Shown one piece after another: positions 29,646-38,684 of a stretch of DNA of 64,000 nucleotides. Source of the DNA: Arthrobacter sp. Leaf141 (GTDB taxonomy: Bacteria; Actinomycetota; Actinomycetes; Actinomycetales; Micrococcaceae). The translations under genes were made by a program, and so were the position numbers. The stretch's first letter is position 1. Each line of letters starts with the position of its first letter. The stretch covers positions 791,843-855,842 of the forward strand of contig NZ_LMOL01000005.1 in assembly GCF_001424565.1 (NCBI RefSeq). The letters run 5' to 3'. A model generated the notes under the pieces. That model was given only the letters and a program-made list of their open reading frames with translations. It had not been told where the DNA came from and did not search any database.

Positions 29646-30440
29646 ATGACAGCTCTGCAACCTGAACAGGCGCCACGGCCCGGTACGGCACCCGCCCTGT
29701 CCATCAATGGCCTGGCAAAACGGTTCGGCGGGAAAATCGCGGTCGACGGCATCAGCCTTGATGTGCCGGCGGGTTCCTTTTACGGCGTTGTGGGCCCCAA
29801 CGGCGCCGGCAAGACCACCACGCTCTCGATGGCCACCGGGCTGCTGCGGCCGGACTTCGGCACGGCAGCCGTGCACGGCGTGGATGTCTGGTCGAACCCC
29901 TTGGAAGCCAAGAAACTGATGGGGATCCTCCCTGACGGCGTCCGGTTGTTCGACCGGCTCACCGGCGAACAGCTCATCACCTACGCCGGCCTGCTGCGGG
30001 GCATGGACAGGGACGTGGTGGCCACCCGCGTGCGCGAACTGCTGGCTGCCATGGACCTGACCAAGGATGCCGGGACGCTGGTGGTGGACTACTCCGCCGG
30101 CATGACCAAGAAGATCGCGTTGGCATCCGCCCTTATCCACGCCCCGCGGCTGCTGGTCCTGGACGAACCGTTCGAAGCGGTGGACCCGGTCAGTGCCGCC
30201 AACATCCGCTCCATCCTCGACGGCTATGTGGGTTCCGGCGGTACGGTGATCGTTTCCAGCCACGTGATGGACCTGGTCCAGCGCATGTGCGACCACGTGG
30301 CAGTGGTGGCCGGTGGCAGGCTGCTGGCCGCCGGAACTGTTGACGAAGTCCGCGGCGAAGCCTCGCTCGAGGACCGGTTCGTGGAACTGGTGGGCGGCCG
30401 AAGCACAACGGAGGGGCTCGAATGGTTGCGCACCTCCTAA
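29646..30440 (+). CDS. ABC transporter ATP-binding protein
   Basis: A 264-residue ATPase subunit. The Walker A motif GPNGAGKTT lies near residues 55-63. The signature reads DYSAGMTKKIALA, a variant of LSGGQ, and Walker B is LLVLDEPFEAVD. It is probably paired with the permease that overlaps its 3' end by 19 bp. TAGTCT at 29634-29639 ends 6 nt before ATG 29646, so the mRNA is probably leaderless. The lack of a substrate-binding protein suggests export. Confidence 0.92.
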   Translation: MTALQPEQAPRPGTAPALSINGLAKRFGGKIAVDGISLDVPAGSFYGVVGPNGAGKTTTLSMATGLLRPDFGTAAVHGVDVWSNPLEAKKLMGILPDGVRLFDRLTGEQLITYAGLLRGMDRDVVATRVRELLAAMDLTKDAGTLVVDYSAGMTKKIALASALIHAPRLLVLDEPFEAVDPVSAANIRSILDGYVGSGGTVIVSSHVMDLVQRMCDHVAVVAGGRLLAAGTVDEVRGEASLEDRFVELVGGRSTTEGLEWLRTS

Positions 30441-31996
30441 GGCTCAAACTCACACTGCTGCGAAACGGCCTCCGCCGGAGTCCGTGGCAGCTGGTGGGCA
30501 TGGCGTTCGGTGCCCTGTACGCCCTGGGCATCATCGGGCTGCTGATTTTCGCCCTGGTGATGCTACGGACCGAACCACTGGAGCTTGCCTCCACTGCGGT
30601 GGTCCTGGGCGGGGCCGCAGCCATCGTCGGCTGGGCCGTGATCCCGGTTGTGGCCTCCGGAACGGACATGACCCTGGACCCTGCCCGCTTCACCACCTTC
30701 GCCATCCCGCTGCGGAAGATGCTCCCGGGCCTGGCGCTGGGCGGGCTGATCGGAATCCCCGGCATCGCCACCGCCCTGGTGGGACTGTCCACGGCCGTGA
30801 CCTGGTGGCGCGGGGTGCTGCCGGTCCTGGCGGCCGTGGTTGGCGCGGCCCTTGGCGTCCTGACCTGCATTGTCATCTCCAAGGTGACCACCACGGCGAC
30901 CGCAAGCCTGGCAGCTTCCCGCCGCTTCAAGGACGTCAGCGCCATCGCTTTTATGGTTCCGCTGGTCCTGCTCGGACCCATCATCGCCGGCGTGACCCGC
31001 GGCATCACGGATTCCGCGGCCTTCCTGCCGGAACTGGCCCGCACCATGTCCTGGACGCCGCTGGGCGCCTCCTGGGCCCTGGCCGGGGACGTCGCGGCAG
31101 GCGACGCGGGACCGGCGCTGCTGAAGCTGCTGATCGCCGCCGCCACGCTGGCCGCACTGGCGTGGGCGTGGAAGTCCATGCTGGAACGGGCCCTGGTGAC
31201 CCCGCCCTACAGCGGCGGCAGCACCAAGCGCAAGGGCGGCAAGCTGGGCCTGCTGGGCCTGCTGCCACCAACCCCCACCGGCGCCGTGACGGCCCGGGCG
31301 CTGACCTACTGGCTGCGCGACCCCCGCTACTCAGGGTCCCTGGTGGTGATCCCGCTGCTCCCGGTGGTGCTGGTGTTCACCGGCGCCCAGAGCGGGGATT
31401 TCAGCAGCCTGGCCATCCTGGCGCCGCTATCCTCCTTCCTCCTGGCCTGGTCGATCTCAGCCGACGTCTCCTACGACAACACTGCGTTTGCCCTGCACCT
31501 CGCCACGGGTGTCAGGGGCACCGCGGACCGGTTGGGCCGGGCCATGGCCTGCCTGCTGTTCTCCCTTCCCACGGTACTGGTTTTCGCCGTGGCATATGCC
31601 GTCCTGACCGACACCTGGTATGCGTTCCCGGGGCTGCTGGGACTAACGCTGGGCATCCTGTTCAGCGGGCTGGGCCTTTCGTCTGTGGTGTCTGCCCGGT
31701 ACACCACGCCCGTGCCCTTGCCCGGTGACAGCCCGTTCAAAAAGCCGCCGGGCAACGTGGGCCAGACCATGGCCGTCCAGTTCGGCGGCATGGGCGTCCT
31801 GCTGGTCCTGGTGATCCCCGAGGTTGCACTGCTTATTGCCGAACTGGTCACCGGCAACAGGATGCTGGGCTGGATCAACCTGGCCGTGGGCCTGCTGCTG
31901 GGTCTTGGACTCTTCGCCGGCGGCATCCGGCTGGGCGGAAAATGGCTTGACGCCAGGGGGCCGGAACTCCTGGCCCAGGTGGGCGTCAATAAGTAA
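30422..31996 (+). CDS. ABC transporter permease
   Basis: A 524-residue integral membrane protein with about twelve to thirteen hydrophobic helices, overlapping the ATPase gene by 19 bp. A cytoplasmic charged loop with GGSTKRKGGKLG near residue 265 separates two halves. It has the layout of large ABC-2-like permeases of actinobacterial exporters. Substrate unknown. Confidence 0.85.
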   Translation: MVAHLLRLKLTLLRNGLRRSPWQLVGMAFGALYALGIIGLLIFALVMLRTEPLELASTAVVLGGAAAIVGWAVIPVVASGTDMTLDPARFTTFAIPLRKMLPGLALGGLIGIPGIATALVGLSTAVTWWRGVLPVLAAVVGAALGVLTCIVISKVTTTATASLAASRRFKDVSAIAFMVPLVLLGPIIAGVTRGITDSAAFLPELARTMSWTPLGASWALAGDVAAGDAGPALLKLLIAAATLAALAWAWKSMLERALVTPPYSGGSTKRKGGKLGLLGLLPPTPTGAVTARALTYWLRDPRYSGSLVVIPLLPVVLVFTGAQSGDFSSLAILAPLSSFLLAWSISADVSYDNTAFALHLATGVRGTADRLGRAMACLLFSLPTVLVFAVAYAVLTDTWYAFPGLLGLTLGILFSGLGLSSVVSARYTTPVPLPGDSPFKKPPGNVGQTMAVQFGGMGVLLVLVIPEVALLIAELVTGNRMLGWINLAVGLLLGLGLFAGGIRLGGKWLDARGPELLAQVGVNK

Positions 31997-32165
31997 TGCC
32001 TTTCACCGGGGCCGCTGCCGCACGGCAGCGGCCCTTGGCGTCCCCGGCGCCTGTTCCAACACGCCCGGGCGCGCCGGCTGTCCCTGCGCTGCACCTGGTC
32101 CAAACGGGCACCCGGGAGGTCCCGGCGTCGAATGCCAGGCCTTCGGAAAGGCTAAGATGGAAGGC

Positions 32166-32498
32166 ATGACTAGCATGACGGACCCTCTCGAAAACGATCC
32201 GCGGCGCGAGCTGTCCGGGGCTGGAACGTCCACGGCCACCATTGAGCGCGAGGAACTCCGCCAGGAAGTGGAGCCCGGGGACCGGGAGCGCTTTTCGCAC
32301 TATGTGCGGAAGGAAAAAATCATGGAGTCCGCCCTCAGTGGCGAACCCGTTATTGCCCTGTGCGGCAAGGTCTGGACGCCGGGCCGGGATCCCAAAAAGT
32401 TTCCGGTCTGCCCCATGTGCAAAGAGGTTTATGACGGTCTGCGGCCCAGCAACGACGGTGGCAAGGGCTCCGGCGGGGACAAGGGCAACAACAAATAG
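32166..32498 (+). CDS. DUF3039 protein
   Basis: A 110-residue acidic protein. Its C-terminal half has a zinc-binding-like pair, ALCGKVW and CPMCKEVY, with conserved Trp and Pro between them, as in actinobacterial DUF3039. The tail is Gly/Lys-rich. ATG 32166 is chosen because TAAGAT at 32153-32158 ends 7 nt before it; in-frame ATGs at 32157 and 32175 are alternatives. The stop overlaps the GTG of the helicase as TAGTG, a tight coupling that suggests a shared job. Confidence 0.82.
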   Translation: MTSMTDPLENDPRRELSGAGTSTATIEREELRQEVEPGDRERFSHYVRKEKIMESALSGEPVIALCGKVWTPGRDPKKFPVCPMCKEVYDGLRPSNDGGKGSGGDKGNNK

Positions 32499-34273
32499 TG
32501 ACGGAAACCCTCTTTGGTGGCCCCACCCTGCCTCCGGCATACCCGGAACGCGCAGCCTGGGGAACCGCCCCGAAACTCCGTGCCTGGCAGCAGGAGGCCC
32601 TGGACCTATACATGCAGGCGGCCCCCCGCGACTTCCTGGCCGTCGCAACGCCCGGCGCCGGTAAGACCACCTTCGCGCTGCGGGTTGCCTCAACGCTCAT
32701 CGAGGCCGGCACCGTCAACCGCGTCACCATTGTGGCGCCCACCGACCACCTCAAGCGGCAGTGGGCCGACGCCGCCGCCAAGGTGGGCATTGCGATCGAC
32801 CCCAACTTCAAGAACTCCGACGGCCAGCACGGCCGCGGCTTCGTTGGGGTGGCCGTCACGTACGCCCAGGTGGCCAGCAAACCGCTGCTGCACCGGGCCA
32901 AGACGGAGGCCGCCCGCACCCTGGTGATCCTCGATGAGATCCACCACGGCGGCGAAGCCCTGTCCTGGGGCGACGGCCTGCGCGAGGCGTTTGATCCTGC
33001 CATCCGGCGGCTGTCCCTGACAGGTACGCCGTTCCGGTCGGACACCTCACCCATCCCGTTTGTGGAATACGCCCAGGACCGCGACGGCATCCGCCGGTCG
33101 AAGGCGGATTACACATACGGTTACGGCAGTGCCCTGCGCGACCATGTGGTCCGCCCCGTGATGTTTATGGCCTATTCGGGCCAGATGCGCTGGCGCACCA
33201 GCGCCGGCGAGGAAATGGCCGCCTCCCTCGGCGAGGCCGCCGTCACGAAGGACATCACCTCCCAGGCCTGGCGTACGGCGCTTAACCCCACGGGGGAGTG
33301 GATCCCGGCCGTCCTGGCCGGCGCGGACAAGCGGCTCAGCGAGGTGCGCCGCACCGTGCCCGACGCCGGCGGCCTGGTTATCGCCACCGACCACGAGGAT
33401 GCCCGCGCGTACGCCGGCCAACTGAAGCGGATCACCGGCGAATCGCCCACCGTTATCCTCTCGGATGACGCCAAGGCTTCGGACAAGATCGACGAGTTCA
33501 CCGCCAGCGAGAAACGCTGGATGGTGGCGGTCCGCATGGTGTCCGAAGGTGTTGACGTCCCGCGGCTGTCCGTGGGCGTCTACGCCACGTCCACCTCCAC
33601 CCCGCTGTTCTTCGCCCAGGCCGTGGGACGTTTTGTGCGTGCCCGCAAACGCGGCGAAACGGCGTCGGTGTTCCTGCCGTCGGTGCCGCAATTGATGGCG
33701 CTGGCCAACTCCATGGAAGCCGAACGAGACCATGCCCTGGACCGTCCCGAAAAAGAGGACGCCGACGGCCTGTTCAACCCCGAAGACTCACTCATGGCGG
33801 ACGCCAACCGCGAGGACAAGGCATCCGACAGCCTCACCAAAGGCAAGTTCGAGGCACTGGATTCGCAGGCGTCCTTTGACCGGGTCCTGTTCGACGGCGG
33901 CGAGTTCGGTACCGGCGGCGAAGTGGGTTCGGACGATGAACTGGACTTCCTGGGCATTCCAGGCCTGCTGGACGCGGAACAGGTGGGGACCCTCCTGCGC
34001 CAGCGCCAGCACGAGCAGCTGAACCGGAAGAGCAGGTCTGCGCCCGTGCAGGCGGCCGCCCCGGCCATGCCGGACCACCGGATGCTGATGGACCTGCGGA
34101 ATGAGCTGGCCAAAAACGTCTCGGCCTGGTCGGCCCGGACCGGCACCCCGCACGGTGTGGTGCACACCAAGCTGCGGACGGTGTGCGGTGGCCCTCCCGT
34201 GGCCCAGGCCAACGAGGAGCAGCTCCAGTCGCGGCTGCGGAAGCTCCAGGACTGGTTTATCGGCCGCACGTAG
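32498..34273 (+). CDS. Superfamily 2 DEAD/DEAH-box-like helicase
   Basis: A 591-residue helicase. Motif I is ATPGAGKTT near residues 50-58, motif II is the DEIH form in VILDEIHHGG, motif III is SLTGTPF, and motif VI is QAVGRFVRAR. A C-terminal region of about 180 residues lacks known motifs. It starts at GTG 32498 overlapping the DUF3039 stop. Actinobacterial homologues are annotated only as DEAD/DEAH helicases; whether the target is DNA or RNA cannot be told. Confidence 0.88.
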   Translation: MTETLFGGPTLPPAYPERAAWGTAPKLRAWQQEALDLYMQAAPRDFLAVATPGAGKTTFALRVASTLIEAGTVNRVTIVAPTDHLKRQWADAAAKVGIAIDPNFKNSDGQHGRGFVGVAVTYAQVASKPLLHRAKTEAARTLVILDEIHHGGEALSWGDGLREAFDPAIRRLSLTGTPFRSDTSPIPFVEYAQDRDGIRRSKADYTYGYGSALRDHVVRPVMFMAYSGQMRWRTSAGEEMAASLGEAAVTKDITSQAWRTALNPTGEWIPAVLAGADKRLSEVRRTVPDAGGLVIATDHEDARAYAGQLKRITGESPTVILSDDAKASDKIDEFTASEKRWMVAVRMVSEGVDVPRLSVGVYATSTSTPLFFAQAVGRFVRARKRGETASVFLPSVPQLMALANSMEAERDHALDRPEKEDADGLFNPEDSLMADANREDKASDSLTKGKFEALDSQASFDRVLFDGGEFGTGGEVGSDDELDFLGIPGLLDAEQVGTLLRQRQHEQLNRKSRSAPVQAAAPAMPDHRMLMDLRNELAKNVSAWSARTGTPHGVVHTKLRTVCGGPPVAQANEEQLQSRLRKLQDWFIGRT

Positions 34274-34303
34274 GCGCGTGGCGGACCGCCAGGGGTCGAG
34301 GCG

Positions 34304-35596
34304 TTATTTGGCTTTGACCACCGGCAGGTCATCCCAGTGCGTGGTGTACCGCGGCGTCAGCCTGTCCCGCTTGGTGGCCCACTTCGATCCGGACCTGAGG
34401 CCGCCGTGGCCCAGCCCGATGCTGGCCCGGCCGAACCGTTCCGCAACACCATCCAGGATGGGGCCCAGGGTCCGGTCCGGCGTGTCCAGGAAGTCCATCA
34501 GGGTGTCCTGGCTGCCTGCCGGACTCAGGTCCCTGACGGTGACGCCCACCCGCATATAGGGGGTGCCTTCGCGGATGTCCGGCAGCAGGCGCTGCGCCGC
34601 CCTGATGATCTCCAGGGGATCGGCGGTGGGGGAGGGGAACGCCACGTCCACGGAGTGGGCCACGACGGGTCCGCCGTTAAAGGACGAGGTCCGGGCGAAA
34701 GCGTTGAGGTTCCCGGTGACCAGCTTTTTCCGGGCAAGGCGGGCTGCTGCGCCCTGGGCGTAGACACTCAGGGCCTGCCCCACCTCCCTGACACTGCTGG
34801 CGGGAGTCACAAACGACCGGGAAAACAGGATCTGGCTGTGGCCCCGGGTTTCGTCCAGGGTGATGCAGGGGGTTCCCTGCAGTTCCAGGACCGTCCGCAT
34901 CAGGACCACCGAGAAACGCTTGCGGATCACCAGGGGATCGGCATTGCGCAGGTCCCAGGCCGTGACAATCCCGACCGCGGCGAGCCGGGTGCTGTTGCGC
35001 CCGCCCACACCCCAGATCTTCTGCGCCGGAAGCTTGCGCAGCAGCCGCTCCTGGTCCGCGGGGCTGATGCTGTCCCAGTGGCAGACGCCCTGGAAGTGCG
35101 GGTTGTTCTTGGCCCATTGGTTGGCAAGTTTGGCGAGGGTTTTGGTGGGGGCCAGCCCCACGCAGACGGGCAGTCCCACGTGGCGGCGCACGCCGCGGCG
35201 GATGTTCCGGCCGGCGGCGTGCTGGTCGGCGGTGCTTCCGGGCAAGGTCAGGAAGGCCTCGTCGATGCTGTAGATCTCGGTGGCCAGCGAGTGCCTGGCC
35301 AGGTACTCCATCACCCGTGCGCTGAGGTCCCCGTACAGTTCGTAGTTGCTGGACAGGCCCACCAGGCCCCAGGCCTTGGCCTGCGCCGAGATCTGGAACC
35401 AGGGTGCGCCCATGGCGATGCCCAGGTCCTTGGCCTCGGCGCTTCGGGTGATCACACAGCCGTCATTGTTGGACAGGATCACCACGGGCCGGTTTTCCAG
35501 CGATGGGTCGAAGGCGCGCTCCGCGGAAACGTAGAAGTTGTTCACGTCCACCAGGGCGAAGCACTTTGCTGCGCGGTCGGGGCCGGCTTCAGACAC
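34304..35596 (-). CDS. umuC: Y-family DNA polymerase, UmuC subunit
   Basis: A 430-residue translesion polymerase. The catalytic site is shown by [15 protein letters not shown] near the N-terminus and SIDEAFLTL near residue 105; the helix-hairpin-helix region around [15 protein letters not shown] and the little-finger domain follow. It starts at GTG 35596, overlapping umuD by 8 bp, and is under the same SOS promoter. It converges with the helicase gene. Confidence 0.94.
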   Translation of the reverse strand: MSEAGPDRAAKCFALVDVNNFYVSAERAFDPSLENRPVVILSNNDGCVITRSAEAKDLGIAMGAPWFQISAQAKAWGLVGLSSNYELYGDLSARVMEYLARHSLATEIYSIDEAFLTLPGSTADQHAAGRNIRRGVRRHVGLPVCVGLAPTKTLAKLANQWAKNNPHFQGVCHWDSISPADQERLLRKLPAQKIWGVGGRNSTRLAAVGIVTAWDLRNADPLVIRKRFSVVLMRTVLELQGTPCITLDETRGHSQILFSRSFVTPASSVREVGQALSVYAQGAAARLARKKLVTGNLNAFARTSSFNGGPVVAHSVDVAFPSPTADPLEIIRAAQRLLPDIREGTPYMRVGVTVRDLSPAGSQDTLMDFLDTPDRTLGPILDGVAERFGRASIGLGHGGLRSGSKWATKRDRLTPRYTTHWDDLPVVKAK

Positions 35597-36011
35597 GGTG
35601 CAGGCACCGGGTGGCGACGCCCCACACGGCCAGGTCGACGCCGGCCGTCACCGTGATGGGGGCCAGGCCGGGATCGTCAGCGGTGAGCGTGAGCTCGTCC
35701 CCGGCAAGGTGGAGCCTGCGGATGATCAGCTCGCCATCCACAACGGCAACCACCACGGAGCCGCTGCGGGCCGTGAGGGAGCGGTCCACGATCAGTTCGT
35801 CCCCGTCGAAAATGCCGGAGGCCCGCATCCCGTCGCCCGCCACCCTGAGGATGAACGTGCTGGTGATGTCGTTGATCAGGTGCTTATTGAGGTCGATGCG
35901 GCCGGAAAAATAGTCCTGAGCCGGAGAGGCAAAGCCCACCGGCAGGAATGACTCTCCGGTCCCGGCTGCTCCTTGTCCGGCGCTGTCCGCCGGCTCCGTT
36001 GGGTAGGCCAT
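35589..36011 (-). CDS. umuD: UmuD-like S24 family protein with substituted catalytic residues
   Basis: A 140-residue protein aligned well with UmuD over [20 protein letters not shown] and the core. In E. coli UmuD the nucleophile is Ser60 in GDSM and the general base is Lys97. Here the motif is GDGM, with Gly61 (codon GGG on the minus strand), and the Lys position is Arg98 in IIRRL; the spacing of 37 residues is identical. The cleavage position is Val25-Gly26 rather than Cys-Gly. Self-cleavage by the normal mechanism is therefore not expected. ATG 36011 has a GGAGGG ribosome-binding site. Confidence 0.88.
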   Translation of the reverse strand: MAYPTEPADSAGQGAAGTGESFLPVGFASPAQDYFSGRIDLNKHLINDITSTFILRVAGDGMRASGIFDGDELIVDRSLTARSGSVVVAVVDGELIIRRLHLAGDELTLTADDPGLAPITVTAGVDLAVWGVATRCLHRV

Positions 36012-36037
36012 GGTGTCCCTCCATTCCGATTCCCCCC

Positions 36038-36043
36038 AGTCTA
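36038..36043 (-). promoter_or_regulatory. -10 element of umuDC
   Basis: Read on the minus strand this is TAGACT, lying directly next to the LexA box at 36045-36060. It gives a leader of about 20 nt before umuD ATG 36011. Confidence 0.5.
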
Positions 36044-36044
36044 A

Positions 36045-36060
36045 TCGAACATGTGTTCGA
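36045..36060. promoter_or_regulatory. LexA (SOS) box controlling umuDC
   Basis: TCGAACATGTGTTCGA is a perfect match to the actinobacterial LexA consensus TCGAAC-N4-GTTCGA. It abuts the umuD -10 element, so bound LexA would block RNA polymerase. Confidence 0.9.
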
Positions 36061-36114
36061 GCCAGGCCGACGCGGGGGCGGTCCGGAGGTGACCCGCAGG
36101 TACAGGCCGTGGGA

Positions 36115-36753
36115 CTAGGCGATCTCGACGCCGCCCAGTTCCATCTCCGCCACGGCCTCGTCGAGGTCTTCGGCGATCCCGGCTGTCAGGGAACGGATCA
36201 CGGTGACGCCGTAGCCTGCCTGGACCGCATCGAGGGCGGTGGCGCGCACGCAGTAGTCGGTCGCCAGCCCCACCACCACCACGTCCTCCACGTCGTTGCT
36301 TTGGAGCCATTCATCCAGGCCGATGGCGTCCCCGTCCGGTGCTGACTGCGGCGAATCGTTGGCCCCGGGCATTGACCCGGGCTGGCGCTCGCCGGTGGGG
36401 ACAACGTCCTCGGGGGCAAGTAGGCCTTCGAAGCCGGAGTAGGCGGCCGTGAACTGGCCCTTGCGGAAGAAGGCCTCGATGTACTCGGTGTCCAGGTCCT
36501 CGTGCAGCTCCGCCCCGCGGGTTCCCGCCACGCAGTGCGGCGGCCAGCTGTCCTTGAAGTCGGGGGCAGCGGAGAAGTGGTTGCCCGGATCGATATGCCA
36601 GTCCTGGGTGGCCACCACATGGTCGAATTGGCCCTGGTGGGCGTCGACGTATTCGCTGATGGCAACGGCCAGGTCCGCCCCGCCAGTGACGGGCAGTGCA
36701 CCGCCTTCGCAGAAATCGTTTTGGACATCAACAATGATCAGGGCGCGGGACAT
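36115..36753 (-). CDS. pncA: Nicotinamidase/pyrazinamidase
   Basis: A 212-residue isochorismatase-fold amidase that converts nicotinamide to nicotinate. The catalytic triad is Asp9 in VDVQND, a Lys in FRKGQF, and Cys in ATDYCVRATALDA. Metal-binding His and Asp are in DWHIDPGNHF. The ATG overlaps the pncB stop by one base, so the salvage pair is one operon: PncA feeds nicotinate to PncB. Confidence 0.95.
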   Translation of the reverse strand: MSRALIIVDVQNDFCEGGALPVTGGADLAVAISEYVDAHQGQFDHVVATQDWHIDPGNHFSAAPDFKDSWPPHCVAGTRGAELHEDLDTEYIEAFFRKGQFTAAYSGFEGLLAPEDVVPTGERQPGSMPGANDSPQSAPDGDAIGLDEWLQSNDVEDVVVVGLATDYCVRATALDAVQAGYGVTVIRSLTAGIAEDLDEAVAEMELGGVEIA

Positions 36754-38081
36754 CAGCTCTCCTCGTAAACGGTGGGGATGGCGGCGTCGCCGCGCTGGAG
36801 CCGGTGGACCACCGAGGGCAGTTCGGCCATGGAATCCGCGTGCCGTTGCCGCGCGCGCTGCACTCCCTCATAACCGGTCCAGCCGGGCAGCAGTTCGCCG
36901 TTTTTCATGAACTGCTGCAGGAGCTGGCGGTCGTTGCCGTCGTCCTCGGGCCGGTGCCCCACCCCGACCATCTCGGCGGTGGCAGTGCCGCGTTCGTTCA
37001 GCTTGCGCAGGGCATATTTGCGGCCGCCTACGCTGGCCTTATTTTTGGCTGCCTTGGCGACGGAGACGAAGTTCCCGGCGTCGTCAGTGCGGCTGACGAG
37101 CTTGTAGACCATGCTCGCCGTCGGCGCGCCGGAGCCCGTCACCAAAGACGTGCCCACGCCGTAGGAATCCACCGGAGCGGATTGCAGGGCAGCGATGGCA
37201 AACTCATCGAGGTCGGAGGTGACCACAATTTTGGTGTTCACGTTCCCCAAATCGTCCAGCAGGCGGCGGACCCATTGCGCCTGGGCCACAAGGTCACCCG
37301 AGTCCAGCCGTACCGCGCCCAGTTTGGGCCCTGCCAGGTCCACGGCCGTGCGGACGGCGGTTTCGACGTCGTACGTGTCCACCAGCAGCGACGTGCCGGC
37401 GCCAAGGGACGCGATCTGGGCCTCGAAGGCGTCGCGCTCATTGTCGTGCAGGAGCGTAAAGGAATGCGCTGCGGTGCCCACGGTCTTGATGCCGTAGCGC
37501 ACGCCGGCTTCCAGGTTGGAGGTGCTGTCGAAGCCGGCAATGACAGCGGCCCGGGCAGCAGCGGACGCGGCTTCCTCGTGGGTGCGCCGTGACCCCATTT
37601 CGATGCATGGCCGTCCGCCGGCCGCGCCCACCATACGGGAGGCCGCCGAGGCGATGGCACTGTCGTGGTTCAGGACCGACAGGACGTAGGTTTCCAGCAT
37701 GCAGGCCTCGGCGAACGTGGCCTCAACAATGAGGATGGGGGAGTTGGGGAAGTAGGCCTCGCCCTCGGCGTAGCCCCAGATGTCGCCGGTGAACCGGTAG
37801 TCGGCCAGGTAGTCCAGCGTCTGCTGGTTCACCACCTTGGTGGCAGCCAGGAACTCCAGTTCGGCCGCGCCGAACCGGAAGTTGGCGATGCCTTCCAGCA
37901 GCCGTCCCGTGCCCGCAACCACGCCATACCGGCGGCCATCCGGCAGACGCCGCGCGAAGGCTTCAAACACCGATTTGCGGTGGGCTGCGCCGGAATGCAG
38001 GGCAGCCTGCAACATGGTCAGCTCGTAGTGGTCTGTGTAAAAGGACGTGCGGGGATGGTCCCAGCCGGCAGAGGTGCTCAC
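36753..38081 (-). CDS. pncB: Nicotinate phosphoribosyltransferase
   Basis: Converts nicotinate and PRPP to nicotinate mononucleotide, with ATP hydrolysis. The 442-residue protein has FYTDHYELTML at the N-terminus, the central GSRRTHEEAA motif, and the VRLDSGDL phosphate-binding segment near residue 275. GTG 38081 is chosen because minus-strand TAGAGT at 38089-38094 ends 7 nt before it; starts further upstream would read through the tandem repeat. Confidence 0.94.
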   Translation of the reverse strand: MSTSAGWDHPRTSFYTDHYELTMLQAALHSGAAHRKSVFEAFARRLPDGRRYGVVAGTGRLLEGIANFRFGAAELEFLAATKVVNQQTLDYLADYRFTGDIWGYAEGEAYFPNSPILIVEATFAEACMLETYVLSVLNHDSAIASAASRMVGAAGGRPCIEMGSRRTHEEAASAAARAAVIAGFDSTSNLEAGVRYGIKTVGTAAHSFTLLHDNERDAFEAQIASLGAGTSLLVDTYDVETAVRTAVDLAGPKLGAVRLDSGDLVAQAQWVRRLLDDLGNVNTKIVVTSDLDEFAIAALQSAPVDSYGVGTSLVTGSGAPTASMVYKLVSRTDDAGNFVSVAKAAKNKASVGGRKYALRKLNERGTATAEMVGVGHRPEDDGNDRQLLQQFMKNGELLPGWTGYEGVQRARQRHADSMAELPSVVHRLQRGDAAIPTVYEES

Positions 38082-38098
38082 GAAAATCACTCTAGTCC

Positions 38099-38245
38099 CC
38101 ACCGGCTCCCACGTCTCGCTGCGCTTCGCCGCGGGTCCCTCGCCGGCGTGGCCCCACCCACCGGCTCCCACGTCTGGCTGCGCTTCGCCGCGGGTCCCTC
38201 GCCGGCGTGGCCCCACCCACCGGCTCCCACGTCTCGCTGCGGGAC
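38099..38245. repeat. 59-bp tandem repeat, about 2.5 copies
   Basis: Units begin near 38101, 38160 and 38219, giving a period of 59 bp. The first two are nearly identical, with one base difference at the start (TCTCG versus TCTGG); the third matches for about 27 bp and then degenerates. It fills most of the pncB-clpS divergent spacer and abuts the pncB promoter. The units have no spacers, so it is not a CRISPR. It resembles a duplicated intergenic element. Confidence 0.85.
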
Positions 38246-38288
38246 CCTTGCCGTTGTGGGCCTATCCGGCGGAGGACCATCCTCCCCA

Positions 38289-38294
38289 TAGAAT
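38289..38294 (+). promoter_or_regulatory. -10 element of clpS (leaderless)
   Basis: TAGAAT ends six nucleotides before ATG 38301, so transcription should begin at or next to the start codon. Confidence 0.6.
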
Positions 38295-38300
38295 GGACGG

Positions 38301-38684
38301 ATGACTGTAAGTGTTGCGCCCCGCCCTGACATCCAGGAGGGCACCCGGACCGGAACAGAGGAGGCCACAGGCTCCCTGACGGCCCCGGATATCCCCTGGA
38401 ACCTGGTGATCTGGAACGATCCCGTGAACCTCATGAGCTATGTCAGCTACGTTTTCCAGAGCTACTTCGGGTACTCGGGGACCAAAGCCAACAAGCTCAT
38501 GATGGAGGTCCACAAAAAGGGCCGCTCCATCGTCGCGTCGGGCAGCAAGGAACAAGTGGAACGGCACGCAGTGGCCATGCACGGCTTCGGGCTGTGGGCC
38601 ACGGTGGAGAAGGCCAGCGGCGGTCCGGGCGGAAAGTCCGGAAAGTCCGGCGGCTCGGGCCAGGGTAAGGGGAAACGTGGCTAA
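38301..38684 (+). CDS. clpS: ATP-dependent Clp protease adaptor ClpS
   Basis: N-recognin that delivers N-degron substrates to ClpAP/ClpCP. The 127-residue protein has a flexible N-terminus of about 33 residues and then the ClpS core: IPWNLVIWNDPVNLM with the Asn-Asp substrate pocket, MEVHKKGRSIV, and Val/Glu helix residues. It overlaps the DUF2017 gene by 8 bp, the usual actinobacterial arrangement. Confidence 0.95.
   Translation: MTVSVAPRPDIQEGTRTGTEEATGSLTAPDIPWNLVIWNDPVNLMSYVSYVFQSYFGYSGTKANKLMMEVHKKGRSIVASGSKEQVERHAVAMHGFGLWATVEKASGGPGGKSGKSGGSGQGKGKRG

Noticed and set aside
27016..29649. Open frame of nearly 880 codons on the plus strand opposite the aldo/keto reductase and antiporter genes
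   Set aside because: Both opposite-strand genes have clear catalytic motifs; this frame is His/Gln/Gly-rich low-complexity sequence without motifs.
38099..38245. Possible CRISPR array
   Set aside because: Repeats are directly adjacent with no spacers, there are only about 2.5 copies, and no cas gene is present.
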